Below, piece after piece: positions 32,717 through 41,032 of a stretch of DNA of 49,110 nt. The translations under genes and the position numbers were made by a program. The DNA lies in NCBI GenBank assembly GCA_004299705.1, contig SCQS01000052.1:1-49110 (forward strand), in the 5' to 3' direction. The stretch's first letter is position 1, and the number at the start of each line of letters is the position of its first letter. A model generated the notes under the pieces. That model searched no databases, was not told the DNA's origin, and worked only from the letters and a program-made list of their open reading frames with translations. This stretch comes from Rhodanobacteraceae bacterium. GTDB taxonomy: Bacteria; Pseudomonadota; Gammaproteobacteria; Xanthomonadales; Rhodanobacteraceae.

Positions 32717-35700
32717 TCATGGTTGTCGGTCATCTGGCGGTCCAGCGGCAGGCGCGGGCGGCCTTGCCTCATCCAGCTTGTCGCCGGCGGCGCGGCGAAC
32801 GCTCACGTAGAACACCGGGATCAGCAGCAGGCCGAAGAAGGTGGCGAAGATCATGCCGCCGATCACGCCGGTGCCGATTGCGTGGCGGGCGTTGGCGCCG
32901 GCACCGGTGGATATGAACAGCGGGAACACGCCCAGCATGAAGGCCAAGGACGTCATCAGGATCGGACGGAAGCGCAGCTTGGCGGCTTCGATCACGCCGT
33001 CGCGCAGGGTCTTGCCGAGTTTCTGTTCGGCCACCGCGTATTCCACGATCAGGATCGCGTTCTTGGCGGCGAGGCCGATCACCGTGATCAGGCCGATCTT
33101 GAAATAGATATCGTCGGCCAGCCCGCGCGCCATGGTGAAGACCACGGTGCCGAGCATGGTCAGCGGCACGATCAGCAGTACCGAGATCGGGATCGACCAG
33201 CTTTCGTACAGCGCCGCCAGCGCCAGGAACACCACGAAGATCGACAGCAACATCAACATGGTCGCGGCGTTGCCGGACAGCAATTCCTGGTACGACTGGC
33301 CGGTCCAGTCGTAGCTGAAGCCGTGCGGAAGATCCCGGTTGACGATCTTCTCCATCGCCGTCATGGCATCGCCCGATGCGTGGCCCGCGGAGGGCGAACC
33401 CACGATCTCGGTTGCGGGGTAGCCGTTGAAGCGCGTCAGCGACGGCGACACCATTTCCCATTTGCCGTGCACCACGTTGGAAATCGGGATCATCGCGGGC
33501 GTGCCGTCGGGATTGGTTTCGGTGCTGCTGGGCGTATAGAAGTGGCTGAACGCGGCTTCGCTCATGCGGTACGGCGCGGCGGCCTGCATCATCACGCGCT
33601 TCACGCGGCCGGCGTTGGTGAAGTCGTCGACGTACACCGGCGCCAGCATCAGGCTGATCGCGTTGGAGATGTCGCCGATCGACAAGCCCATCGACGCGGC
33701 CTGCAGGCGATCCACCGTCAACTGCAATTGCGGCGCCGGCGGCAGCGCATTCGGGTGCACGCCCGCCAATACCTTGTCCTGCGCGGCCTTGGTCAGCAGG
33801 GTGCGGGTGGCCTGGTCGAGCGCCGGGCGCCCGGAACCGCTGCGGTTTTCCAGGAACATGTCGAAGCCGCCGAACTGGCCGAGGCCCGACACCGTCGGCA
33901 CGTTGACGACGAAAATGGTGGCGTCGCGGATTTGCTGGTGCATCTGCAGGTTGGCGCGCTGGATGAACTGCATCGCGCTGACGTCGCGCTTGCTCCAATC
34001 CTTGAGCTTGATGAAGGCCATGCCTGCGTTTTCGCCCGAACCCATGAAACTGAAGCCGGTGATCTGCATCACGCCGTCCATGGCGCTGTCCTTCGACAGC
34101 ACCGCGTACATCTTGCGCATCACGGCCTCGGTGCGGTCCTTGGTGGCGCCCGGAGGCAGTTGCACGATCGCCATTGCGTAACCCTGGTCCTCGTCGGGCA
34201 GGAAGCTGCCGGGCAGGCGGGTGTAGAGGAACCCGGCCAGCACCGCCACCACCGCGAACACCGCCATCCAGCGTGGCGCGTGGTGCACGGCGCTGGCGAT
34301 GTGCCCCGAATAGGTGCGGTGGGTGCGCTCGAACACCTTGTTGAAGGTGCGGAACACGATGTTCTTTTTCTTTTCGTGTTCGGGCCTCAGCAGGCTGGCG
34401 CACAACGACGGTGTGAAGGTCAGGGCCAGGAATGCCGAGAACACCATCGACACCGCGATGGTCAGCGCGAACTGGCGGTAGATGATGCCCGACGCCCCGG
34501 GCTGCAAGGCGGACGGCACGAACACCGCGATCAGCACCACGGTGATCGCGACCACCGCGCCGCTGATCTGGCCCATGCCCTTGCGGGTCGCCGCCCGCGG
34601 CGAAAGGTTCTCTTCCGTCATCAGGCGTTCGACGTTCTCGATCACCACGATCGCGTCGTCGACCACGATGCCGATCGCCAGCACCATGCCGAACATGGTC
34701 AACTGGTTGATGGTGAAGCCGAGCACCCGCATGCCCAGGAACGCACCCAGCAACGCGATCGGGATCACGATGGTCGGGATGATCGTGGCGCGGATGTTCT
34801 GCAGGAACAGCAGCATCACCAGGAACACCAGCACGATCGCCTCGAACAGCGTCTTCATCACCTCGTCGATGGAGATCGTGACGAAAGTGGTGCTGTCGTA
34901 GGGGGAGAACCAGGTGACGCCCTGCGGGAAACTCGTCTGCAGGCGGTTCATTTCCGCGCGTACCGCCTTGGCGACGTTCAGTGCATTCGCGCCGGGCAGC
35001 AACTGGATCGCGAAGCCGGCGATCGGTTTGCCGTTGTAGCTGGTGTTGAAGCCGTAACCCTCGGGGCCAAGGCCGACCGTGGCAACATCGCCCAGCGTCA
35101 CCGCGGTGCCGTCGCTGTTGGCGCGCAGGATGATGTTGCGGAATTGCTGCGGCGTGGTGAAACGCCCTTCGCCCGCAACGTTGGCGGTGAAACCCCACCC
35201 CTTGGTCGCGGGGTCGGCGCCCAGAGAACCCGCCGCGAACTGGATGTTCTGAGCACGTACCGCGTTCAACACGTCGGTCGCCGACAGACCGTAACCGTGC
35301 AGCTTGTCGGGGTTCAGCCAGATGCGCATCGCGTATCCGGCGCCGAACTGCTGGGTGCTGCCAACGCCAGGTACGCGTGAAACCTGGTCCAGCACCTGCG
35401 AGGCGACGATGTCGTTGAGGTGAGCCCAGTCGATGTTCGGGGTGTTGGAAGTCAGCGCCACCACCATCAGGAAGCCGGAGTTGGCCTTGGCGACCACCAC
35501 ACCCTGTTGGGTGACTTCCGAGGGCAGGCGCGGCGTCGCCAGCGCGACCTTGTTCTGCACCTGCACCTGCGCGATATCGGGGTTGGTACCGGATTCGAAG
35601 GTCAGCGTGATCTGCACGCGACCGCTGGAACTGGTGGAGGAACTGAAATACAGAAGGTTGTCGATGCCGGTCAGTTGCTGCTCGATCACCTGCGTCACCG

Positions 35701-35878
35701 AACCCTCGGCCGTGCTGGCACTGGCGCCCGGGTAGTTCGCGGAAATCACGACCTGCGGCGGCGCGATGCTGGGGTACGACTCGACGCCCAGGCTGAAGAT
35801 CGACAGCACGCCGCCCAGCGTGATCAGGATCGCGATGACCCACGCGAATACCGGATGGTCGATGAAGAAGTTCGACAT
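32717..35878 (-). CDS. RND multidrug efflux permease, HAE1 family (AcrB/MexF-like)
   Basis: A 1053-residue inner-membrane proton/drug antiporter. It starts with TM1 MSNFFIDHPVFAWVIAILI and the typical porter-domain segment GVESYPSIAPPQVVI. Twelve TM segments are expected. The proton-relay Asp pair is in GIVVDDAIVVIENVERLM (about 406), PTIVIPIALLGAFLG and GITVIGLAAKNAILIVEYA-type segments follow, and the end is HAIGTGVIGGMIFATFFGLLLI. It forms a trimer and works with a periplasmic adaptor, encoded 12 bases upstream, and an outer-membrane factor that is not in this window. It ends next to the accessory island. Confidence 0.94.
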   Translation of the reverse strand: MSNFFIDHPVFAWVIAILITLGGVLSIFSLGVESYPSIAPPQVVISANYPGASASTAEGSVTQVIEQQLTGIDNLLYFSSSTSSSGRVQITLTFESGTNPDIAQVQVQNKVALATPRLPSEVTQQGVVVAKANSGFLMVVALTSNTPNIDWAHLNDIVASQVLDQVSRVPGVGSTQQFGAGYAMRIWLNPDKLHGYGLSATDVLNAVRAQNIQFAAGSLGADPATKGWGFTANVAGEGRFTTPQQFRNIILRANSDGTAVTLGDVATVGLGPEGYGFNTSYNGKPIAGFAIQLLPGANALNVAKAVRAEMNRLQTSFPQGVTWFSPYDSTTFVTISIDEVMKTLFEAIVLVFLVMLLFLQNIRATIIPTIVIPIALLGAFLGMRVLGFTINQLTMFGMVLAIGIVVDDAIVVIENVERLMTEENLSPRAATRKGMGQISGAVVAITVVLIAVFVPSALQPGASGIIYRQFALTIAVSMVFSAFLALTFTPSLCASLLRPEHEKKKNIVFRTFNKVFERTHRTYSGHIASAVHHAPRWMAVFAVVAVLAGFLYTRLPGSFLPDEDQGYAMAIVQLPPGATKDRTEAVMRKMYAVLSKDSAMDGVMQITGFSFMGSGENAGMAFIKLKDWSKRDVSAMQFIQRANLQMHQQIRDATIFVVNVPTVSGLGQFGGFDMFLENRSGSGRPALDQATRTLLTKAAQDKVLAGVHPNALPPAPQLQLTVDRLQAASMGLSIGDISNAISLMLAPVYVDDFTNAGRVKRVMMQAAAPYRMSEAAFSHFYTPSSTETNPDGTPAMIPISNVVHGKWEMVSPSLTRFNGYPATEIVGSPSAGHASGDAMTAMEKIVNRDLPHGFSYDWTGQSYQELLSGNAATMLMLLSIFVVFLALAALYESWSIPISVLLIVPLTMLGTVVFTMARGLADDIYFKIGLITVIGLAAKNAILIVEYAVAEQKLGKTLRDGVIEAAKLRFRPILMTSLAFMLGVFPLFISTGAGANARHAIGTGVIGGMIFATFFGLLLIPVFYVSVRRAAGDKLDEARPPAPAAGPPDDRQP

Positions 35879-35890
35879 GCCGGCGATCCG

Positions 35891-37081
35891 CTACGCGCCG
35901 TTCGCCGAATCGGCTGGCGCGCTCGCGGGCGCATTGCCGGGCGCCTCCGAAGTCGGCGTGTGCCATGGTTCCGCCTTGGCCGGCGCGCCGGGACGCACGG
36001 CCTGCACGCCTGACACGACCACCTGGTCGCCGGTCGCGAGTCCCGCGGTGATCACCCAGTCGTTGCCGTGCATGCCGCCGGTCGTGACATCGTGACGCGC
36101 GACCTTGCCGTCCTTGTCGACGACCAGCACGTAGTTGCCGCCGGTGTCGCTTTGCACGGCCGGTTGCGGCACCAGGAACACGTCGCGGCGTTCGCCCAGC
36201 GTCACCTTCAGCGTGACGTAACTCCCCGGCAGCAGCGCATGTTTCGGATTGGGCAGCAGCGCGCGCAGGTTCACCGCGCCGGTCGCGGGGTTGACGGAGG
36301 TCGAGGAGAAATCCACCACGCCGGGTTCGGGGTAGGGCGTGCCGTCCGGCAACGAAACCTGCACGGTGGACTTGCCGGGCTGGTTGAGGCTGAGGTCGCC
36401 CGCATGCTGCGCCTGTTTCAACTTGTCGAGTTCGCCGATGGGCAACGTGAAGTTCACGTACAGCGGGTCGATCTGATCCACCGTGGTCAGCAGCGTCGCG
36501 GTGCCGTTGCCGACCAGAGCGCCCTCGGTGACCTGCTGCTCGCCCGCGCGTCCCGCGATCGGCGAAGTGACGTCGGCGTAGCCGAGGTTGATCCGCGCGG
36601 TTTCGACAATGGCCTGCGCCGCCTGCACAGCGGCCTTGGCGGTGCGCTCGTTGGCCAACGCGGTGTCGAGATCCGATTTGGAGATGTAACCCTTGGGGGC
36701 CAGCGCGCGCGAACGTTCGGCGGTAACGCGCGCGTTGGTGTAGCTGGCCTGGGCCTGCGCAAGTTGCGCCTTGGCGTTGTCCAGCGCGGCCTTGAGCGGC
36801 GCCGGATCGATCTGGAACAGCAACTGCCCCTGTTTGACCTCGCTGCCTTCCTGGTACACGCGCTTCAACAGCACGCCTGCGACACGCGCACGCACATCGG
36901 CGCTGCGATACGCGGAGAGTCTGCCGACCAGATTCTTGGTCAGCGGGACCGTGCGCGCCTGCGCCGTGATCACGCCAACCTGCGGGGGCGGCGGCTTTCC
37001 CTGCGGCGCGCCCTTGCCACACGCGACCAAGGCCAACACGGCGACACATACCAGCAAAACACGCGACGTGGCTGCATTCAT
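35891..37081 (-). CDS. RND efflux periplasmic adaptor (MFP), lipoprotein
   Basis: A 396-residue adaptor linking the RND pump to an outer-membrane channel. The signal ends in a lipobox LVACGKG (Cys about 19), so it is anchored by lipid. It has the beta-barrel/lipoyl start QARTVPLTKNLVGRLSAYRSADVRARVAGVL, a helical hairpin (LDNAKAQLAQAQASYTNARVT to AAVQAAQAIVETARINLGYADV) and the lipoyl return TSPIAGRAGEQQVTEGALV. Length and order match AcrA/MexE. ATG 37081 follows GGAGAAGG. It is the first gene of the pair; no regulator gene is next to it. Confidence 0.92.
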   Translation of the reverse strand: MNAATSRVLLVCVAVLALVACGKGAPQGKPPPPQVGVITAQARTVPLTKNLVGRLSAYRSADVRARVAGVLLKRVYQEGSEVKQGQLLFQIDPAPLKAALDNAKAQLAQAQASYTNARVTAERSRALAPKGYISKSDLDTALANERTAKAAVQAAQAIVETARINLGYADVTSPIAGRAGEQQVTEGALVGNGTATLLTTVDQIDPLYVNFTLPIGELDKLKQAQHAGDLSLNQPGKSTVQVSLPDGTPYPEPGVVDFSSTSVNPATGAVNLRALLPNPKHALLPGSYVTLKVTLGERRDVFLVPQPAVQSDTGGNYVLVVDKDGKVARHDVTTGGMHGNDWVITAGLATGDQVVVSGVQAVRPGAPAKAEPWHTPTSEAPGNAPASAPADSANGA

Positions 37082-37397
37082 GACGGCGTCCTTCTCCGCG
37101 ACACGACGATCGCGCGTCGCGTGGCCGTCAACTGCAGCATAGCGAAAGTCAAGATGCTGTGTACGGACGCGAGCGTTGCGCGTGTGCAAGTCGGCAAGTG
37201 TGGGAAGGCAGGGTTGGATACCCTGCATCACATCCGGTCGCCGTCAGCGCCGCTTGCCGGCCGGCAACTGGCGAGCGCTGTTGACGGCACCAGGCAGCCG
37301 GACGGCCATTCGTTGTTCAAGAGTCACGGCGTGCACTGGGCCGCACATGATCGACGCATCGTCACGAGCGGCCGAACGGGTCGGTCAGCGTCCGTGC
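37082..37397. other. Intergenic gap, adaptor to trehalase
   Basis: Roughly 315 bases in which I see no convincing gene, repeat or terminator. It should contain the minus-strand promoter of the efflux operon near 37090-37170. Some short inverted segments (GCCGGCCGGC near 37256-37265) are present. Confidence 0.5.
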
Positions 37398-39074
37398 TCA
37401 GTGTGCGACGGCTGTTGTCTTCTCCGCTTGGGCCATGCCGCAGCCACCTTCCGAGTCGATGAGGCTGCGCAGCTTCAGGTACACGCCATTGGTCCAGCCG
37501 AAACCGATGACGTTGGTCTTGTAGCCGGCGGTGATCTTCACGTCAGCGTTGCCCTGGTACATGTTGTATTTCTCGAAGATGGTGCCGCGTTGCGCGAAGA
37601 CACGGTCCACCGTCCCGGTGAATTTGCAGGCGATCCGCAGGGCGTCAGCGTGGAACCCGTAGTTGTCCAGTCCCTTGACGGCGATCCAGTTGGTCGGCGC
37701 CCATCCGTAGGGCGCGTCCCATTGCGCGCCGGTGATGCGGGTGCTCATCGCAAGCCCGCCCTTGTGCTCGAACAGCTTGAGTTGCTTGACCAGATCCTGC
37801 GCCTGCTGTTTCGAGGCGACACCCGCCCACAACGGATAGAACATCGTGAGGTACGGATCGGTCGAGGATTTGCCGGTGACGAAATCGTAGTCCATGTAGC
37901 GGCCCTGCTGCGGTTTCCACAAGTACTTGTCGATCGCCGCACGCCGCGCTTCGGCCGCCTTCGCCCAGCGATCGGCATCCGCGGTCTTGCCCAGTTCCGT
38001 CGCGAAATGTTGCAGGTCGCGTTCGTAGCGATACAGCAGGCTGTTGAGGCCGGTGCCCGCGTATTGCTCGGTCGAGCCACCCCACGGCCCGAAGTGGAAA
38101 TCGGTATCGAACCCCGATTCCCGCATTGCGCGATCACCCGAGTAGTAGGCGGCGGTGAGGCGGTAGCCATCCAGCCAGTCGCCGGCGCAGATTTTCGAAG
38201 TCGTGACGTCGCAACTGGTCGTCGTGAGCATTTTGGCTTGCGCGGCATCCGGATGTTGCGGAGCCTTGATCAGGTAACCCGGATTCTGTGACGGATGCGC
38301 CAGCAACCAGCGGATCACGCCGACGTAGTAATCGCTGTCCGGCATCTCGATGACCGGGCCGTGTCCGTAATCCCAATAACGCGACAAGCCCGTGTTGCCC
38401 GCGAGATGCTGCTTGCGAGTCCACAGTTCGTAATTGCGCACGGCCAGCGGGTAGGCGTGCTCGAGCCACGCGTGTCGGGCCTGTGCATCGGGAAACGCGG
38501 ACGGATCGTCGAGCACCGCGGCCATCATCGCCGTCAGCAGCGGCGGTTGCGAGCGGGTGAGGTAGTACGTGCGGTTGGCGTTGAGGATGGCGCCATAGTG
38601 CTGCACTTCGTACAGCGCATTGTCGACCATGTCGAGCGCGAGTGGCGTGCGGTGGTCGGCGACCAGCCCGAGCACGATGAAGTAACTGTCCCAGCCGTAC
38701 ATTTCGTTGAAGAATCCCCCGGGTACGACGTACGGATGGGGCAGGTACAGCAACCCCTGCGCGGGCAGCTTGGTGGGATCGACATCGCCCAGTTGCCGGA
38801 TCGGCTGGGGCAGGTGCTCGACGTGCACGCTGCAGCGCTTGGCACTTTGCGCGAGTGACGCGGGAATGGGCGCGTGCCACGGCAGGTAGACGACCGAGTG
38901 CGATGGCACCTTGGGATCGAGCAGCGCCCGGCACTCGTCCGCCGAACGCGTGAGGGTGTTCCATGCGTGGTCGATGTAGCTGCGTGTCTTGGCGGGATTC
39001 GGTGTGGCCGCCCCGGCTGTGGCCGAAACAAGGAGGCTGCAGGCGAAAACGACGAAAAGCGAATGAACTTTCAT
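37398..39074 (-). CDS. treA: Periplasmic trehalase, GH37
   Basis: A 558-residue secreted enzyme that hydrolyses trehalose to two glucoses. The signal peptide is MKVHSLFVVFACSLLVSATAG. Signature 1 PGGFFNEMYGWDSYF (about 118-132) and signature 2 QWDAPYGWAPTNW (about 458-470) are both present. The general acid is Asp in ESGFDTDF (D323) and the base is Glu in IFEKYNM (E501), both kept, so the enzyme should be active. ATG 39074 has AAGGGG upstream. It lies after the LacI gene on the same strand, with a dispersed repeat in between, and near a TonB receptor and two GH65 genes, which fits an alpha-glucobiose utilisation locus. Confidence 0.92.
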   Translation of the reverse strand: MKVHSLFVVFACSLLVSATAGAATPNPAKTRSYIDHAWNTLTRSADECRALLDPKVPSHSVVYLPWHAPIPASLAQSAKRCSVHVEHLPQPIRQLGDVDPTKLPAQGLLYLPHPYVVPGGFFNEMYGWDSYFIVLGLVADHRTPLALDMVDNALYEVQHYGAILNANRTYYLTRSQPPLLTAMMAAVLDDPSAFPDAQARHAWLEHAYPLAVRNYELWTRKQHLAGNTGLSRYWDYGHGPVIEMPDSDYYVGVIRWLLAHPSQNPGYLIKAPQHPDAAQAKMLTTTSCDVTTSKICAGDWLDGYRLTAAYYSGDRAMRESGFDTDFHFGPWGGSTEQYAGTGLNSLLYRYERDLQHFATELGKTADADRWAKAAEARRAAIDKYLWKPQQGRYMDYDFVTGKSSTDPYLTMFYPLWAGVASKQQAQDLVKQLKLFEHKGGLAMSTRITGAQWDAPYGWAPTNWIAVKGLDNYGFHADALRIACKFTGTVDRVFAQRGTIFEKYNMYQGNADVKITAGYKTNVIGFGWTNGVYLKLRSLIDSEGGCGMAQAEKTTAVAH

Positions 39075-39128
39075 GGCTGACCCCTTCGGTCGCGTCGACT
39101 TGATGATGGTGTGGTTTGAGCGAGAATG

Positions 39129-39255
39129 CCCGTTCGCGCTGAGCGTAGCGGCCTTCTGGCCGCGAAGCCGAAGCGCTCTGTCAATGTCCTACGACTTCGG
39201 CTTCTTCGAGACCTACGCTCGGAGCCCGCCCCGGACTTGATCCGGGAACGAACGG
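39129..39255. repeat. CCGTTCG-family dispersed palindrome
   Basis: CCGTTCG and CGAACGG are inverted ends, with inner pairs GCCGAAGCGC/GACTTCGGC and GAGCGTAGCG/CCTACGCTC. It fills the gap between lacI and treA. This general pattern (CCGTTCGCGCTGAGCGTAG) is common in genomes of this order; one copy is in this window. Confidence 0.65.
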
Positions 39256-39302
39256 CACTCGAACCCTTGGGTATCTCCCTTGGCGATGCGTTGCATGTTT
39301 GG

Positions 39303-40343
39303 CTACCCGCGCTTGCGCCGGCGCGATTTCGGCCGCGGCGGGGCAGTCGAGCCGCGCACGACCAGCTCGGGATTGAAACTTTCATTGTCGACGTGCTCAC
39401 CCCTGATTCGTGCGATCAGCATGCGGGTGGCGCGCTCGACGATGACGTCCGCGCGTTGTCTTGCGGTGGTGAGTGGCGGCCACGAGTGGCGCGAGAAGGG
39501 GCTGTCCTCGAAGCCGGCGATCGAGACGTCATAGGGTACGTGCAGGCCGGTCGATTGCGCGGCGGCCAAGGCACCAGCCGCGATTTCGTCGTTGCAGCCG
39601 AAAATGGCGGTGGGCGGTTCGGCAAGCTCGAACAGGCGCCGCGCACCCCGGAAGCCGTCGTCGAACACGTAATCGCCTTCGATCATCAATTCCTTGCGCA
39701 GCGTCACGCCGTAATGACGCAGGGCATCCTGATAACCCTGCAGGCGTTCCGCGCTGGCGTGATGCTGCTTGCCGCCGCGCAGAAAGCCGATCCGTACGTG
39801 CCCGAGTTGCAGCAGGTGGGCCGTGATCGCGTACGCGGCGTCGCGGTCGTCGACGTAAACGCATGGAATCCCGTCGTGGGGACTCTTCGCGGCGGAGACG
39901 ATCCGTACGAATGGAATGCGATACGCCGCCAGTTTGCGCAAGGTCGCCTGACGCTCCGAGACAGGCGTGGTCAGCACCAGTCCGGACAGGCGTGAGCGAT
40001 GCACGAAGTCGCGCAGATCCTCGGCCAGTCCAGGTACGGTGGAATCGCACGGACGCATTTGCAGGCCGAAGTTGAGGGCATCGCATGCGGTCAGCGCGCC
40101 CTGCTGCATGGCGATGATGTAGTAGGCATTCGGATTGTCGTACACCAGCCCGATCGTGTAGGCGTGCGAGCCGCTCAGGCCACGGGCCAGCAGGTTCGGC
40201 CGGTAATCCAGTTGTTCGATGGCGCGCAGCACGCGCTGACGGGTATCCGGGCGCACCGAACGCTCGCCATTGACTACGCGCGATACCGTCTTCGCGGAAA
40301 CGCCAGCCTGCGCGGCGACGTCGTCGAGGGTCACGGCAGCCAC
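39303..40343 (-). CDS. LacI-family transcriptional regulator
   Basis: A 346-residue regulator from GTG 40343. The N-terminal helix-turn-helix is VTLDDVAAQAGVSAKTVSRVVNGE, followed by hinge RPNLLARGL and a periplasmic-binding-like sugar domain (VYDNPNAYYI, ERLQGYQDALRHYG, FGCNDEIAAGAL, ISIAGFEDSPF-type). The C-terminus is basic (PPRPKSRRRKRG). GTG 40343 places the HTH four residues from the start as usual in the family; ATG 40397 without a ribosome-binding site is the alternative. It reads away from the TonB receptor and both flank a gap with two palindromic operators, so it likely represses this locus until a glucobiose or derivative is bound. Confidence 0.88.
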   Translation of the reverse strand: MAAVTLDDVAAQAGVSAKTVSRVVNGERSVRPDTRQRVLRAIEQLDYRPNLLARGLSGSHAYTIGLVYDNPNAYYIIAMQQGALTACDALNFGLQMRPCDSTVPGLAEDLRDFVHRSRLSGLVLTTPVSERQATLRKLAAYRIPFVRIVSAAKSPHDGIPCVYVDDRDAAYAITAHLLQLGHVRIGFLRGGKQHHASAERLQGYQDALRHYGVTLRKELMIEGDYVFDDGFRGARRLFELAEPPTAIFGCNDEIAAGALAAAQSTGLHVPYDVSIAGFEDSPFSRHSWPPLTTARQRADVIVERATRMLIARIRGEHVDNESFNPELVVRGSTAPPRPKSRRRKRG

Positions 40344-40571
40344 TGAGTGCCCCGGGGTTCGCGAGCTTCGTGATGCAACCGGCCCGGAGGCATGCAAGAC
40401 AAAACAGCATCAGCGCTCTCGGGCAAGGACTCCATTGCCAGATGGACACGCGCGGCGCGGAACGACACCCTGTCGACAAGTCGGGGCATGCCGCTGCGCA
40501 GCGGTCGGAGCCGGGTTGTGTCGGAATGCCTGATGTCCATGGGTGCCCTTGGGCGGCTTCGATTCCAGGTA

Positions 40572-40585
40572 TGACAGCGCTGTCA
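40572..40585. promoter_or_regulatory. LacI-type operator 1
   Basis: TGACAGCGCTGTCA is a perfect 14-base palindrome with the central CG of LacI-family sites. The TGACA...TGTCA form resembles LacI operators before TonB receptor genes in Xanthomonadales. The binding protein is inferred to be the adjacent LacI. Confidence 0.7.
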
Positions 40586-40772
40586 AGCGTTGCCGAGGGT
40601 ACAGTGTCGCACGTACTGGATTTTTGGCAACAGTACGTCGCATTGGGCTTCCGGTGTGCTGCAGCGCAACACGGAATAGCCAGTGACAACGAGCTTTTTG
40701 CACGAAATATCGCGTCCGTGGCTGGCTTGATGGAGGGTGCCAAATTCTTTCCGCAAGTGGTGCACCGCAGAT

Positions 40773-40786
40773 TGACAGCGCTGTCT
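40773..40786. promoter_or_regulatory. LacI-type operator 2
   Basis: TGACAGCGCTGTC(T) repeats operator 1 in 13 of 14 positions, 201 bases away. Two sites on the same gap suggest looping or separate control of the two divergent units. The TTGACA within it could also be a -35 of the receptor promoter. Confidence 0.68.
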
Positions 40787-41032
40787 TTGCAGAACCAAAC
40801 TGCGACATCCGTCGCCGGGGACGATCGGAAGGTATGCGGATATCGCTTTCGTTCCTTGCAGTCGGTGCCAGGCCGCGCGACCACATCGAAGTCGGTTTGG
40901 TGCGGGCCAGGGAAGCGGATGATTCGTGCAAGTCGAGACTGCGCGAATCGTCGTTGCAAGCGGGGCCAGGAGAATTCGACAACAACCTGCCAGATGCAGC
41001 GTCACAAATCTCTCATTCGCTGGAGGTTCGCC

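Larger units (their letters stand above)
40344..41032. other. Long regulatory gap between lacI and the TonB receptor
   Basis: About 690 bases without a supported gene. The plus-strand open frame that leads into the receptor from 40370 looks non-coding until the signal peptide. The gap holds two TGACAGCGCTGTC palindromes, 201 bases apart (40572 and 40773), and should contain both divergent promoters. No clear -35/-10 pair was identified. Confidence 0.6.

Noticed and set aside
32534-35380. Very long plus-strand open frame opposite the RND permease
   Set aside because: It is the antisense of a clear AcrB-type gene. Its translation is His/Arg/Asp-rich without any domain, as expected in GC-rich DNA.
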